A stretch of 64,000 nucleotides of DNA from M3 sp045133615 (GCA_045133615.1 JBGUUQ010000070.1:27757-91756), one strand, 5' to 3'. Shown: positions 1 to 9,498, counted from the first letter of the stretch. Made by a program: numbers and translations. Notes: generated by a model not told the origin, from the letters alone.

Positions 1-1310
1 CTGTCGACGATGATACAGTCACCAAGCTCGAACAGCGCGGATGCCCCACTTGCGGAAGCTGTTCGGGAATGTTTACTGCCAATTCGATGAACTCACTCAA
101 CGAGGCAATCGGTCTTGCTTTGCCTGGTAACGGTACGATAGTGGCTACGCATGCCAATCGTCGCGAATTGTTTAAGAAGGCGGCTCGACAAATCGTTGAA
201 AACACGTATGCATATTACGAAAATGACGATGAAAGTGTATTGCCGCGCAATATCGCCACTCGTCAGGCTATGCTCAACGCCATGACTCTCGACATCGCAA
301 TGGGTGGCTCTACCAATACGGTGCTTCACCTTCTTGCGGTAGCCAATGAAGCAGAAGCCGACTTCACGATGGCCGACATCGACGCTCTGTCGCGTAAGAC
401 TCCGGTGTTGTGTAAAGTGGCACCTAACTCGAAATATCATATTCAGGACGTGAACCGTGCCGGTGGTATTCTTTCCATCATGAAAGTGCTTGCCGACAAT
501 GGCATTATCGACACTTCGGTGAAGCGTGTCGACGGTATGACTCTCGGAGAGGCTATCGACCGCTATGCTGTGGGTGGCAAAGATTTTTCGGCAGAAGCAG
601 AGACTATGTGGAAAAGTGCCCCCGGAGAGAAGAAAAATCTCGTGCTCGGCTCTCAATCTTCATATTACGAAGCTCTTGACACCGACCGTGCTGCGGGTTG
701 CATCCGCGATTTCGAGCATGCCTACGTGAAAGATGGCGGTTTGGCAGTGCTTCGCGGAAACATTGCACTCGACGGATGTGTTGTTAAGACAGCCGGTGTG
801 GATGAAAGTATCTTCCACTTCCGTGGCACAGCGAAAGTGTATGAATCGCAGGAGGATGCCGTCAACGGAATCTTGCGCGATGAAGTGGTGGCAGGCGACG
901 TGGTGGTTATCACGCATGAAGGCCCCAAGGGAGGTCCCGGTATGCAGGAGATGCTTTATCCTACAAGCTATATCAAGAGCAAGCACCTCGGCAAAGAGTG
1001 TGCTCTCATCACCGACGGACGTTTCTCCGGCGGTACATCGGGCCTTTCAATTGGTCACATATCTCCCGAAGCTGCTGCCGGTGGAAACATCGGACTTGTT
1101 CGCACCGGCGACATTATCGATATCAATATTCCCGAACGCACTATCTCGGTGGAACTCTCTGATGAGCAACTCGCGGCAAGACGTGCCGAGGAGGAGGCTC
1201 GCGGCAAGCAGGCGTTCACTCCGCGCAATCGCGACCGCGTAATCTCAAAGGCACTCCGTGCTTATGCTTCGATGGTGACATCGGCTGACAAAGGTGGTGT
1301 TCGTCAATAA
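1..1310 (+). CDS. ilvD: Dihydroxy-acid dehydratase, 5' end cut by window
   Basis: Dehydrates 2,3-dihydroxy-isovalerate and -methylvalerate to the 2-keto acids, the penultimate step of valine and isoleucine synthesis; cytosolic iron-sulfur enzyme. The frame is open from base 3 and gives about 435 residues. The first visible residues include the cluster-binding stretch CPTCGSCSGMFTANSMN, and near the C-terminus lies the second family signature TDGRFSGGTSG. Known family proteins are about 610 residues, so roughly 180 N-terminal residues lie outside the window. The first internal ATG (base 69) is not the start because the conserved Cys motif lies before it. ilvB follows 17 bases downstream, so this is the upstream visible gene of the ilv operon. 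Confidence 0.97.
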   Translation, partial: VDDDTVTKLEQRGCPTCGSCSGMFTANSMNSLNEAIGLALPGNGTIVATHANRRELFKKAARQIVENTYAYYENDDESVLPRNIATRQAMLNAMTLDIAMGGSTNTVLHLLAVANEAEADFTMADIDALSRKTPVLCKVAPNSKYHIQDVNRAGGILSIMKVLADNGIIDTSVKRVDGMTLGEAIDRYAVGGKDFSAEAETMWKSAPGEKKNLVLGSQSSYYEALDTDRAAGCIRDFEHAYVKDGGLAVLRGNIALDGCVVKTAGVDESIFHFRGTAKVYESQEDAVNGILRDEVVAGDVVVITHEGPKGGPGMQEMLYPTSYIKSKHLGKECALITDGRFSGGTSGLSIGHISPEAAAGGNIGLVRTGDIIDINIPERTISVELSDEQLAARRAEEEARGKQAFTPRNRDRVISKALRAYASMVTSADKGGVRQ

Positions 1311-1327
1311 TCCTTCACCATTAATCA

Positions 1328-3061
1328 ATGAAGTCTATGAACAATGAAATGATAACCGGAGCAGAAGCCCTGCTCAAATCGTTGATAGAAGAGGGTGTAG
1401 ACCTCGTATTCGGGTATCCCGGCGGTGCCATCATCTCCGTTTACGACAAACTCTACTACTATCAGGACAAAATAAAGCATATTCTCGTACGCCACGAGCA
1501 AGGAGCGACCCACGCCGCCCAAGGCTATGCCCGCGTAAGCGGCAAGCCGGGTGTGGTAATCGTCACTTCCGGTCCGGCGGCAACAAATGTGATAACCGGT
1601 CTGAGCGATGCGATGATGGACAGTACTCCGATGGTGGTAATCACCGGTCAGGTTGCATCGTCGTTTCTCGGCTCTGATGCGTTTCAGGAGACCGACGTGG
1701 TGGGTATCACTCAGCCCATCACCAAATGGGCTTGCCAGATACGCCGTGCCGAAGATATTCCCGCAGCGGTGGCTCGTGCATTCTATATTGCAAATTCCGG
1801 TCGCCCCGGTCCTGTGGTGCTCGATATTGCGAAAGATGCGCAGGTGGGCAAACTCAATTGGGGTGAGTACAAAAAGTGTAATTTCATCCGCAGCTATAAT
1901 CCCTATCCGGTCATCAAAGATGAAGATCTTCGCCGTGTGGCAGATATGATAAACGAGTCGGAGCGTCCGATGATACTTTCCGGACACGGAGTGATGATTT
2001 CGGGAGCGGAAAAAGAACTTGCCGCATTTGCCGAAAAGGGAGATATTCCTGTAGCAGCAACACTCCTCGGCTTGTCGACCATGCCGTCTGACCATCCGCT
2101 GTATAAAGGTATGCTCGGTATGCATGGAAACATCGGCCCGAACGTAAACACCAACCGTGCGGATTTGCTTGTCGCTATCGGTATGCGATTTGACGACCGT
2201 GTCACCGGCGACACATCCAAGTATGCCCGCCAGGCAAAAATCGTTCATATCGACATCGATTCATCGGAATTTGACAAAAACATCAAGACCGATGCCACCA
2301 TACATGGCGATGCCCGCGAGGTGCTTGCGCGTCTCCTTCCGATGATCAACAAAACGAAGCACACGGAATGGAATGCAACATTCGATGTGTGCCGTGCCGT
2401 TGAGGATGAAAAGGTTGTGAAGCGCGAAGTCTTCCCCGATGAGCCGACAGGCGCAATGAATATGGGAGAGGTGGCCTACAAAGTATCGAAAGCCACAGGC
2501 GATCGCGCAATTCTCATCACTGATGTAGGTCAGAATCAGATGTTCTCATCTCGCTACTTCCGTTACACCGAACCTCGCTCGATTATAACTTCCGGCGGTC
2601 TCGGCACGATGGGATTCGGTCTCCCCGCATCTATCGGTGCCAAGATGGGTGCACCGGAACGCACCGTATGCTTCTTCACCGGCGACGGTGGTCTGCAAAT
2701 GACCATTCAGGAGCTTGGTACGATACTCGAATATGGTACCGATGTAAAGATAATTCTTCTCAACAACAATTTCCTCGGCAATGTGCGCCAATGGCAGCAA
2801 TTGTTTTTCGGTGGACGATTCTCGCAGACTCCGCTTGTCAACCCCGATTTCTGCGCAATAGCCCGCGCCTACGGAATTGGTACGGAAGAGGTTGCCTCAC
2901 GCGAACAGCTCGACGGAGCTATCGAACGCATGCTCAACCATAAGGGTGCATATCTGCTCAATGTCAACATCGATGCTACCGATATGATTTTCCCGATGAC
3001 TCCTGCCGGAGCGGCGGTTGATACCATTATGCTCACCCCAACCGAGAACTATCCGGTATAA
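1328..3061 (+). CDS. ilvB: Acetolactate synthase large subunit
   Basis: Catalytic subunit of acetohydroxyacid synthase; joins pyruvate with pyruvate or 2-ketobutyrate using thiamine diphosphate (ThDP), FAD and Mg2+. The 577 residues fit the family length. Visible marks are the N-terminal ThDP half-site with catalytic Glu57 in RHEQGATHAA, the FAD-domain middle region, and the C-terminal GDG...NN metal/ThDP motif starting at Gly452 (GDGGLQ, then LLNNNFLG). Starts at 1337 or 1349 (MITGAEALL) are equally possible because no Shine-Dalgarno sequence separates them. It lies 17 bases after ilvD and 17 bases before ilvN, so co-transcription is very likely. Confidence 0.97.
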   Translation: MKSMNNEMITGAEALLKSLIEEGVDLVFGYPGGAIISVYDKLYYYQDKIKHILVRHEQGATHAAQGYARVSGKPGVVIVTSGPAATNVITGLSDAMMDSTPMVVITGQVASSFLGSDAFQETDVVGITQPITKWACQIRRAEDIPAAVARAFYIANSGRPGPVVLDIAKDAQVGKLNWGEYKKCNFIRSYNPYPVIKDEDLRRVADMINESERPMILSGHGVMISGAEKELAAFAEKGDIPVAATLLGLSTMPSDHPLYKGMLGMHGNIGPNVNTNRADLLVAIGMRFDDRVTGDTSKYARQAKIVHIDIDSSEFDKNIKTDATIHGDAREVLARLLPMINKTKHTEWNATFDVCRAVEDEKVVKREVFPDEPTGAMNMGEVAYKVSKATGDRAILITDVGQNQMFSSRYFRYTEPRSIITSGGLGTMGFGLPASIGAKMGAPERTVCFFTGDGGLQMTIQELGTILEYGTDVKIILLNNNFLGNVRQWQQLFFGGRFSQTPLVNPDFCAIARAYGIGTEEVASREQLDGAIERMLNHKGAYLLNVNIDATDMIFPMTPAGAAVDTIMLTPTENYPV

Positions 3062-3078
3062 TTCCCCACTGTTACGAT

Positions 3079-3636
3079 ATGGAAAAGCAATTATTTACAG
3101 TCACAGTCTTCTCCGAAAATCAGGTGGGACTGCTCAACCAAATATCTATCATCTACACTCGTCGATGTCTCAATATCGAAAGTCTGTCGGTGAGTCCTTC
3201 GTCGATTAAGGGCATCCACAAGTTTACGATTACGACATGGAGCGATCGCGAGACGATGGAGAAGGTGATAAAGCAAATCGATAAGCGTATCGATGTGCTT
3301 AAGTCGTTCTTGTACACCGACAACGACATTGTGTATCAGGAAATAGCACTATATAAGGTGCCGACTATCAAACTTCTCGAAGAGAAAAACCTCGAAGTTA
3401 TCATTCGCAATCACAATGCCCGCATCCTTGAAATCACGCAGGAATACACCGTGATAGAGAAGTCGGGACACTCGGATGAGACTGAGGCTCTCTTTGAAGA
3501 ACTCAAGCACTACGACATAAAGCAATTCGTCCGTTCGGGCCGCGTTGCTATCACCAAGTCGCCGATAGAATACGTCACTCTGTTCCTCGAAAAGCAGCGC
3601 GAACGTCTCAGCCAAATCAACGAATGCAACAACTAA
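3079..3636 (+). CDS. ilvN: Acetolactate synthase small (regulatory) subunit
   Basis: Regulatory partner of IlvB; the family ACT domain binds valine and gives feedback control. The 185-residue protein opens with a typical ACT domain (roughly residues 4-80, beginning LFTVTVFSENQVGLLNQ), followed by the C-terminal ALS small-subunit domain, as in IlvH-type subunits. Its last 13 bases overlap the start of the thioesterase gene at 3624 in another frame, which suggests translational coupling. Whether valine feedback is retained cannot be judged from this sequence alone. Confidence 0.94.
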   Translation: MEKQLFTVTVFSENQVGLLNQISIIYTRRCLNIESLSVSPSSIKGIHKFTITTWSDRETMEKVIKQIDKRIDVLKSFLYTDNDIVYQEIALYKVPTIKLLEEKNLEVIIRNHNARILEITQEYTVIEKSGHSDETEALFEELKHYDIKQFVRSGRVAITKSPIEYVTLFLEKQRERLSQINECNN

Positions 3637-4367
3637 GAGAATATACTCATCGATATTTTCTTACGGCAGGCAAATGCGATGCGTCGCAACATATGCCGCT
3701 GTCGCTTATCGCACGCCACGTCATTGAGGTTGCTACCGAGCATGCCAATGCGTGGGGAGCAGGATATGCCAATCTTATAGCCCACAATGAGGCATGGGTG
3801 CTATCACGTCTTACTATCGAGATGATTCGCTATCCCGGTATAAACGAGGGATATGAACTCACTACATGGGTAGAAGGATTCAATAGGCACTATTCGGAGC
3901 GTAATGTTGAGATAAAGGATGGTAATGGCGAGATTATAGGCTATGTGCGTTCGATATGGTTTTCAATCAATATCACCACCCGCCAGCCGGCTGACTTGTC
4001 GCGCTTGCAGGTGATAGCCGAAAATGTCGGCGATCGCCCTTGCCCTATAGCCAAGCAAGGTCGCCTTCGTCCGGTGACCAACCCGCTGTCGGCAGAAGCA
4101 TATCGCTTCCGATATAGCGATATCGACTTTAATCGACATGTCAATACGGTGCGCTACATGGAGCTTATCCTCAATCAGTGGGATATCGACTGGTACGACC
4201 GTTACGACATATCCCGATTTGAGATAGCGTTTCTGCATGAAGCCCGCTTCGGCACAGAAGTCATTGTCCCGGTTGAAAAACTCGATGAGTCCACTTATGT
4301 AGCAGAGATTTTGGAAGGAGACAAAGCAATTTGTCGCTCAAAAATAGCTTTTAGACAACAAAAATGA
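3624..4367 (+). CDS. Acyl-ACP thioesterase (FatA/FatB-like)
   Basis: Hydrolyses acyl-acyl carrier protein to release free fatty acids in the cytosol; member of the plant/bacterial acyl-ACP thioesterase family with two hot-dog folds. The 247 residues split into an N-terminal hot dog (about 1-125) and a C-terminal one carrying the catalytic pattern DxDxNxHVN at 166-174 (DIDFNRHVN), the usual Asp/Asn/His site. The start overlaps the ilvN end by 13 bases. Its place inside an ilv operon, between ilvN and ilvC, suggests shared expression with branched-chain keto-acid supply. Substrate chain length or branching cannot be read from the sequence. Confidence 0.88.
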   Translation: MQQLREYTHRYFLTAGKCDASQHMPLSLIARHVIEVATEHANAWGAGYANLIAHNEAWVLSRLTIEMIRYPGINEGYELTTWVEGFNRHYSERNVEIKDGNGEIIGYVRSIWFSINITTRQPADLSRLQVIAENVGDRPCPIAKQGRLRPVTNPLSAEAYRFRYSDIDFNRHVNTVRYMELILNQWDIDWYDRYDISRFEIAFLHEARFGTEVIVPVEKLDESTYVAEILEGDKAICRSKIAFRQQK

Positions 4368-4421
4368 CGTTTTTTAGCGTAAAATTTGACAAATTATTAA
4401 GCAAATACCAATAAAAAGGTG

Positions 4422-4429
4422 TAAATTTG
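4422..4429 (+). promoter_or_regulatory. Bacteroidales -7 box before ilvC
   Basis: TAAATTTG matches the Bacteroides -7 consensus TAnnTTTG and lies 42 bases before the chosen ilvC start, in the 104-base gap after the thioesterase gene. No convincing TTTG -33 box is found 19-21 bases upstream. It may give ilvC an additional promoter inside the operon. Confidence 0.45.
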
Positions 4430-4471
4430 CACACGATTTCAAAAAACGGAAATAACTTAATTGAATATATT

Positions 4472-5515
4472 ATGGCAAAAATGAATTTTGGCGGTGTTGA
4501 AGAAAATGTAATGACCCGCGAAGAATTTCCCTTGGAAAAAGCACGTGAAATACTCAAAGACGAGACCATCGCAGTCATCGGTTACGGTGTACAAGGTCCC
4601 GGTCAGAGTATGAACCTCCGCGACAACGGTTTCAATGTAATCGTTGGTCAACGTCAAGGTAAAACCTATGAAAAGGCTGTTGCAGACGGATGGGTACCCG
4701 GTGAAACATTGTTCGGTATCGAAGAAGCATGCCAAAAAGCTTCTATCATCATGTGTCTTCTCAGCGATGCTGCCGTAATGTCGGTATGGCCTACTCTTAA
4801 GCAATATCTCACTCCCGGCAAGGCGCTTTATTTCTCTCACGGATTTGCAATCACTTGGAACGACCGCACCGGTGTAGTTCCTCCCGCTGATATCGACGTA
4901 ATCATGGTTGCTCCTAAAGGTTCGGGTACATCTCTTCGTACCATGTTCCTCGAAGGTCGCGGCTTGAACTCATCTTACGCTGTTTACCAAGATGCTACCG
5001 GCAAGGCTCTCGATCGTACCCTTGCTCTCGGTATCGGTGTAGGTTCCGGCTACCTTTTTGAAACTACATTCATCCGCGAAGCAACATCTGACCTTACCGG
5101 CGAACGCGGTTCGTTGATGGGTGCAATCCAAGGTTTGCTTCTCGCTCAATACGAAGTGCTCCGTGAAAACGGTCACACTCCCTCTGAAGCATTCAACGAA
5201 ACAGTTGAAGAACTCACTCAGTCACTCATGCCTCTCTTCGCAAAGAACGGTATGGACTGGATGTATGCAAACTGCTCTACCACCGCTCAACGTGGTGCTC
5301 TCGACTGGATGGGCCCGTTCCACGATGCTATCAAGCCCGTTGTAGAGAAGCTTTATGCTAATGTGAAGTGCGGTAACGAAGCTCAGATTTCTATCGATTC
5401 AAACTCTAAGCCCGACTATCGCGAAAAACTCGAAGCAGAACTTAAGGCACTCCGCGAAAGCGAAATGTGGCAGACTGCCGTAACTGTTCGCAAGCTTCGT
5501 CCCGAAAACAACTAA
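4472..5515 (+). CDS. ilvC: Ketol-acid reductoisomerase
   Basis: Isomerises and reduces acetolactate or acetohydroxybutyrate to the dihydroxy acids used by IlvD; NAD(P)H- and Mg2+-dependent cytosolic enzyme. From the ATG at 4472 (MAKMNFGGVEENV) the protein is 347 residues, the usual Bacteroides size; an in-frame ATG at 4427 would add 15 residues and overlap the -7 box, so it was not used. The nucleotide-binding loop GYGVQGPGQ and the metal/substrate region DLTGERGSLMGAIQG are clear. The next gene is convergent and a strong terminator follows, so ilvC ends the operon. Confidence 0.96.
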   Translation: MAKMNFGGVEENVMTREEFPLEKAREILKDETIAVIGYGVQGPGQSMNLRDNGFNVIVGQRQGKTYEKAVADGWVPGETLFGIEEACQKASIIMCLLSDAAVMSVWPTLKQYLTPGKALYFSHGFAITWNDRTGVVPPADIDVIMVAPKGSGTSLRTMFLEGRGLNSSYAVYQDATGKALDRTLALGIGVGSGYLFETTFIREATSDLTGERGSLMGAIQGLLLAQYEVLRENGHTPSEAFNETVEELTQSLMPLFAKNGMDWMYANCSTTAQRGALDWMGPFHDAIKPVVEKLYANVKCGNEAQISIDSNSKPDYREKLEAELKALRESEMWQTAVTVRKLRPENN

Positions 5516-5537
5516 TCGTCAGTATCGATTTATAGTC

Positions 5538-5575
5538 AAAAGCGGTCTGTTGCACATAAGCAACAGACCGCTTTT
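5538..5575 (+). terminator. Rho-independent terminator of the ilv operon
   Basis: Perfect 16-base arms at 5538-5553 and 5560-5575 with a 6-base loop; the 3' arm ends in TTTT followed by CTGTTT. It lies 22 bases after the ilvC stop. The AAAA at the 5' foot would let it act on both strands. Confidence 0.9.
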
Positions 5576-5814
5576 CTGTTTATTAAAGCGTCGTTTTTTG
5601 GTGTTGAAGCAGTGGTGTAAGTTGATGGCTTCGCAAAAGGGATTTTGAGGACTTCTCTGCGAGTTCTTGTGCTTCTGTTAGTGTTACTGCTGCGGGTTGT
5701 GCGCGTGCCTGAGAGTGGCTTAAAAATGCACCTGAGAGCAATCTGATATTTGGCGATGATTTGTCGTATGGGTTGCGAGGAAATAGTAGACCGTCATAGG
5801 TATATATGGAAGAT
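5576..5814. other. Gene-poor gap between ilvC and the ompA-like gene
   Basis: About 240 bases between two convergent terminators. One minus-strand ORF of 83 codons spans it, but that ORF begins inside the neighbouring terminator stem and shows no recognisable domain. I see no RNA gene or repeat here. Confidence 0.5.
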
Positions 5815-5853
5815 AAAAAAAGAAGCCGTCCCATTGGAACGGCTTCTTTTTTT
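5815..5853 (-). terminator. Terminator of the OmpA-like gene
   Basis: Fifteen-base arms at 5815-5829 and 5839-5853 around a 9-base loop, flanked by A/T runs on both sides. Read on the minus strand it begins 18 bases after the porin stop and ends in a run of seven T, a typical intrinsic terminator. Confidence 0.88.
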
Positions 5854-5871
5854 TATCGAACGAATAATTGA

Positions 5872-7074
5872 TTATTCAGCTTCTTCGATAGTAACGGCGC
5901 GACCGAGAGCTTGGTACTTTTCGCCGAGGTCAACGAGGTTTTCTGCGCTGATAGTGCTTTCGAGTTGTTCAGCAGGAACACCAACTTTGATAAGTTGTTT
6001 TTCAACGCCAGCTACACGGTTCTTACGGAGACGAGTGTTGATTTGGTCGTTACCGGTGTAGTTGTCAGCCCAACCTGTAAGGATGTATTTTTGGTTGGGG
6101 TTGCTCTTCATTACTTCTGCTACTGCATCGAGTACGTTGATATCTTTTTGAGTGAGCTTAGATACGTTGATGGGGTAGTAGATAGTTGCAAGAGGAGCCT
6201 TTTCTGCTTCTTCAACTACAACTTCAGCAGGACGTTCAAGGCAAGCCTTGAGTTGCTGTTCGAGTTCAGCAATCTTAGCATCTGCTGCTTGGAGACGAGC
6301 GCGGAGTGCATCGCAGTTTTCGGGCTCCGGGCAAACGGGAACGATAGGAGCATTCCATTCGCGCTTTTTGAAGAGGTAAGTTACACCGAGGTAAGCTTGG
6401 AGGTTGCTTGCTGATTTGTTCCAGCCTTCACCAACTTCGTCGCGGTGGTTGTCGAGTGCGCTGTAACGGATGTCGAGTGAGAGTTGTACTGCATCGCTAA
6501 CGTTGAATGAGTTGATGATACCTGCACGAGCGGTGAGGATTTCATCGTCCATGTGCTTCCAACCATCACGTTCGCCGTTTTCTTTGTATTCGGGAGTGAA
6601 AGAGAAGTAGCAACCACCACCTGCATAGATAGAGAGGTTGTACTTACGACCGGGTTTGTAACCGCAAATCCAGTTGGTCATGTTGAGCATTACGTCGAAT
6701 ACCGGACCTACTTCGTGGAATTCTTGTTTGTAGTGTCCGTTAACCATGGGTTGACCGTTAACGCCGATTTCAGAAAGACCTTTAATCTTCAACCAGTTAA
6801 CACCTGCGCGGAGTCCGATGATTGGAGAGAACCATTTGCCGGCATAGATACTTGCGGCAGGAGATAAACGGTCTTGAAGGTCGCGGTGGATGTCGTTGGG
6901 TGAGAAGAATACGTTCACACCACCTTCAGCTGTGATAAACCAGTTGTCTTTAAACTTGTTGAAGAGATAGCCTTGTGCAGGGTCTTCAACATAAGTAACT
7001 TCTTGCTGCTGAGCAGATACGCTTTGAGCAAAGAAAATTGAGCACAAAAGTGCTAAAAATGTAATTTTTTTCAT
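5872..7074 (-). CDS. OmpA-family outer membrane protein
   Basis: Outer-membrane beta-barrel protein with a C-terminal periplasmic peptidoglycan-binding OmpA domain. A signal peptide ends at about residue 21 (SVSAQ|QQEV). Residues about 40-230 form an aromatic-rich barrel of alternating strands; a coiled segment around 245-275 (LRARLQAADAKIAELEQQL) links to the OmpA domain (about 290-400), which keeps the region containing GWADNYTGNDQIN and the following Arg-rich helix. The 400-residue length fits major Bacteroidales OmpA-like porins. The gene is single, with its own terminator. The -7-like site on the minus strand at 7126-7133 (TAACTTAG) is weak. Confidence 0.9.
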   Translation of the reverse strand: MKKITFLALLCSIFFAQSVSAQQQEVTYVEDPAQGYLFNKFKDNWFITAEGGVNVFFSPNDIHRDLQDRLSPAASIYAGKWFSPIIGLRAGVNWLKIKGLSEIGVNGQPMVNGHYKQEFHEVGPVFDVMLNMTNWICGYKPGRKYNLSIYAGGGCYFSFTPEYKENGERDGWKHMDDEILTARAGIINSFNVSDAVQLSLDIRYSALDNHRDEVGEGWNKSASNLQAYLGVTYLFKKREWNAPIVPVCPEPENCDALRARLQAADAKIAELEQQLKACLERPAEVVVEEAEKAPLATIYYPINVSKLTQKDINVLDAVAEVMKSNPNQKYILTGWADNYTGNDQINTRLRKNRVAGVEKQLIKVGVPAEQLESTISAENLVDLGEKYQALGRAVTIEEAE

Positions 7075-7228
7075 AGATAAATATGAATAATTGTTGATAA
7101 TTGATGCTATGTTGGAAATTGGGTGCTAAGTTAGCATAAATTTTTCGATAATGAGTTAATTTATGGAAAAATTATTTGATAAAAATCTCACAATCATTAA
7201 TTTCTGCCAATTTTGACTCCAAAATAGT

Positions 7229-9259
7229 TTAGCGGGCGAGGTATTCTTTCACGCGTTCGAGTACGGCAGGAGCGGTGAACCCGAATTTTTCGTCGAGCAC
7301 TTTATACGGGGCGGATGCTCCGAAGTGGTCGAGTCCGAAAATTTCTCCATCAGCGCCTACGATGCTGCGAAGAGTGGAAGGAAGTCCGGCAGTCAATCCG
7401 AATGTCTTTACTCCGGGGATGATGACGCTGTTGCGGTAGGCTGCGGGCTGCATGTTGAACAAGCCGATAGAGGGTACTGAAACTACGCGAGCAGCGATAC
7501 CTTCTTCTTCGAGTTTTGCGGCTACATCCCAGAGCAACGATACTTCCGAGCCATTGCCGACGAGGATTACTTTCGGGTCGGCTGCGTCGCGAACGATATA
7601 TCCGCCTTGGCGTGTGCCTTGCGCATCGGCATAGCGGTCGCCTGACGTGGAAGGAATGTCGGTAACATCCTGACGGCTGAGAATCAAGCCGGTCGGGGTC
7701 TTGTCGTTGTTCATCGCCATTTCCCATGCCACAGTGGTTTCTGCGCTGTCGGCGGGACGAAGTACGAGCATCGAGGGGCGTCCGCTCAGATTGCGAAGCT
7801 CTTCGAGGAGGCGAATTTGGGCTTCTTGCTCAACCGGCTCGTGAGTCGGTCCGTCTTCGCCTACGCGGAATGCGTCGTGAGTCCAAACATATTTTACGGG
7901 AAGCTCCATGAGTGCAGCCATACGGATGGCGGGTTTCATGTAGTCGGAGAATACGAAGAATGTGCCACAAGCAGCGAGCATGCCTCCGTGGAGTACGATG
8001 CCGTTCATGATTGATGCCATAGTAAGCTCTGCTACGCCTGCATGGAGGAAGCCTCCGTTGAAGTTGCCTTGCGAGATGGCTCCGGCTTTCTTGAGGAATG
8101 CTTCGGTCTTGTCGGAGTTGGCAAGGTCGGCACTTGATACAATCATGTTCTTTACATATACGGCAAGTTCTGAAAGAACGTTTGCCGATGCCGTGCGGGT
8201 GGCGATATTGGGCTTGTGGGCAATTGATGCGTAGTTGATGAGCGGGAGATTGCCGGCGAGTTGGTCGTCCAACTGGGCGGCAAGTTCGGGGTTGGCTTCA
8301 CGCCATGCGGCTTCTTCTGCGCGACGATTCTTGACGATGGCAAGAAGTTCTGCGCGACGGTCGGCATAGAGTTGAGCCACGTCTTCACGAATTTGCCATG
8401 GATCGTTGGGGTCGCCTCCAAGGTTTTCTACGGTCTTTTCGTAGCTTGCTCCGGATTTTGAGAGCGGTTGTCCGTGGGTACTGCATTTGCCTTCGAAGTT
8501 GTCGCCGTCGGCAGTGACGCATCCGCGTCCCATCACGGTGTTGCCGATGATAAGGGTAGGACGTTCTGTCTCGGCAATAGCTTGGTCGAGGGCTTTTGCT
8601 ATTTCCTCGGGATTGTTACCGTCGATTTCAATTACATTCCAGTGCCATGCACGATATTTGGCTGCGGTGTCTTCGTCGGTGACGGCATCTACATCGGTCG
8701 ACAACTGCACTTTGTTGCTGTCGAAAAACATGATGAGGTTGCTCAATCCCAAATATCCGGCGATACGTGCCGCTCCTTGAGAGATCTCTTCTTGAATGCC
8801 ACCGTCGGAAATAAATGCGTAGGTCTTATGTTCTACCCAACTGCCATAGCGTGCGGCGAAAAATCTTTCGGCAATTGCCGCTCCGACAGCCATAGTATGA
8901 CCTTGTCCGAGGGGACCGGAGGTGTTTTCGATACCGTGTGCCACATCAAGTTCGGGGTGCCCGGGAGTCACGCTTCCCCATTGACGGAAGTCGCGAAGCT
9001 CAGCGAGAGAGTATTTGCCGGTGAGGGCAAGTACGCTGTAAAGCATGGGAGACATGTGACCGGGATCGAGGAAGAAACGGTCGCGGGCAATCCATGTGGG
9101 ATCATCGGGATCGGTGATTAGATACTTGGAATAAAGTACGTTGACAAAGTCGGCACCGCCCATAGCGCCACCGGGGTGTCCAGATTTGGCTTTTTCAACC
9201 ATTGCGGCAGCAAGGATGCGTATGTTGTCGGCCGCTCTATCCAATACCTTGGTATTCAT
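7229..9259 (-). CDS. tkt: Transketolase
   Basis: Thiamine-diphosphate enzyme of the non-oxidative pentose phosphate pathway; transfers two-carbon ketol units between sugar phosphates in the cytosol. The 676-residue protein has the N-terminal pyrophosphate domain (KSGHPGGAMGGADF near residue 25; DPGHMSP), the central pyrimidine-binding domain with conserved Glu region (THDAFRVGEDGPTHEPVEQ), and the C-terminal domain (FGASAPYKVLDEKFG). Length and domain order are those of complete bacterial transketolases. It is monocistronic as far as seen, divergent from the ABC gene, with a well-formed promoter upstream. Confidence 0.97.
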   Translation of the reverse strand: MNTKVLDRAADNIRILAAAMVEKAKSGHPGGAMGGADFVNVLYSKYLITDPDDPTWIARDRFFLDPGHMSPMLYSVLALTGKYSLAELRDFRQWGSVTPGHPELDVAHGIENTSGPLGQGHTMAVGAAIAERFFAARYGSWVEHKTYAFISDGGIQEEISQGAARIAGYLGLSNLIMFFDSNKVQLSTDVDAVTDEDTAAKYRAWHWNVIEIDGNNPEEIAKALDQAIAETERPTLIIGNTVMGRGCVTADGDNFEGKCSTHGQPLSKSGASYEKTVENLGGDPNDPWQIREDVAQLYADRRAELLAIVKNRRAEEAAWREANPELAAQLDDQLAGNLPLINYASIAHKPNIATRTASANVLSELAVYVKNMIVSSADLANSDKTEAFLKKAGAISQGNFNGGFLHAGVAELTMASIMNGIVLHGGMLAACGTFFVFSDYMKPAIRMAALMELPVKYVWTHDAFRVGEDGPTHEPVEQEAQIRLLEELRNLSGRPSMLVLRPADSAETTVAWEMAMNNDKTPTGLILSRQDVTDIPSTSGDRYADAQGTRQGGYIVRDAADPKVILVGNGSEVSLLWDVAAKLEEEGIAARVVSVPSIGLFNMQPAAYRNSVIIPGVKTFGLTAGLPSTLRSIVGADGEIFGLDHFGASAPYKVLDEKFGFTAPAVLERVKEYLAR

Positions 9260-9300
9260 TTTTTATATAGTTATAAAAAGTATACAATTAATTTAATGTA

Positions 9301-9332
9301 CGAAGGTACAACAAAAGTTCAATACTGACAAA
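9301..9332 (-). promoter_or_regulatory. Promoter of tkt
   Basis: On the minus strand TTTG (9329-9332) is followed after 20 bases by TACCTTCG (9301-9308), matching TTTG-N19-21-TAnnTTTG with one mismatch. The box lies 41 bases before the tkt ATG. Confidence 0.7.
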
Positions 9333-9465
9333 TTTAGTCTTTGGAAACTTGTAAATATACAAATATTATGCTGCTTTTGATGTGAATATGTAATAAATTC
9401 GGCGGTTGGGAAGCATGATTTGCTCAAAGAAAACGATAAAAGTAGATAATACGGGAAATTGTCGT

Positions 9466-9473
9466 TAATTTTG
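9466..9473 (+). promoter_or_regulatory. -7 box of the twin ABC ATPase gene
   Basis: TAATTTTG fits the -7 consensus, 25 bases before the ATG at 9499. No clear TTTG partner was found at the expected distance. Confidence 0.5.
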
Positions 9474-9498
9474 CAGAATAAATTTTAGAGAAACGTCT

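Noticed and set aside
1325..2248. Minus-strand ORF of 307 codons opposite ilvB
   Set aside because: It is antisense to a certain gene, rich in His, Arg and Cys, and without any domain.
4427..4471. Fifteen-codon N-terminal extension of IlvC
   Set aside because: It overlaps the -7 box and is absent from the normal 347-residue protein.
5583..5834. Minus-strand ORF of 83 codons between the ilv and ompA terminators
   Set aside because: It begins inside the terminator stem, has no -7 box or recognisable domain, and its composition is not protein-like.
7126..7133. Possible -7 box of the OmpA-like gene (TAACTTAG)
   Set aside because: It misses a core base of the consensus and has no -33 partner at the right distance.
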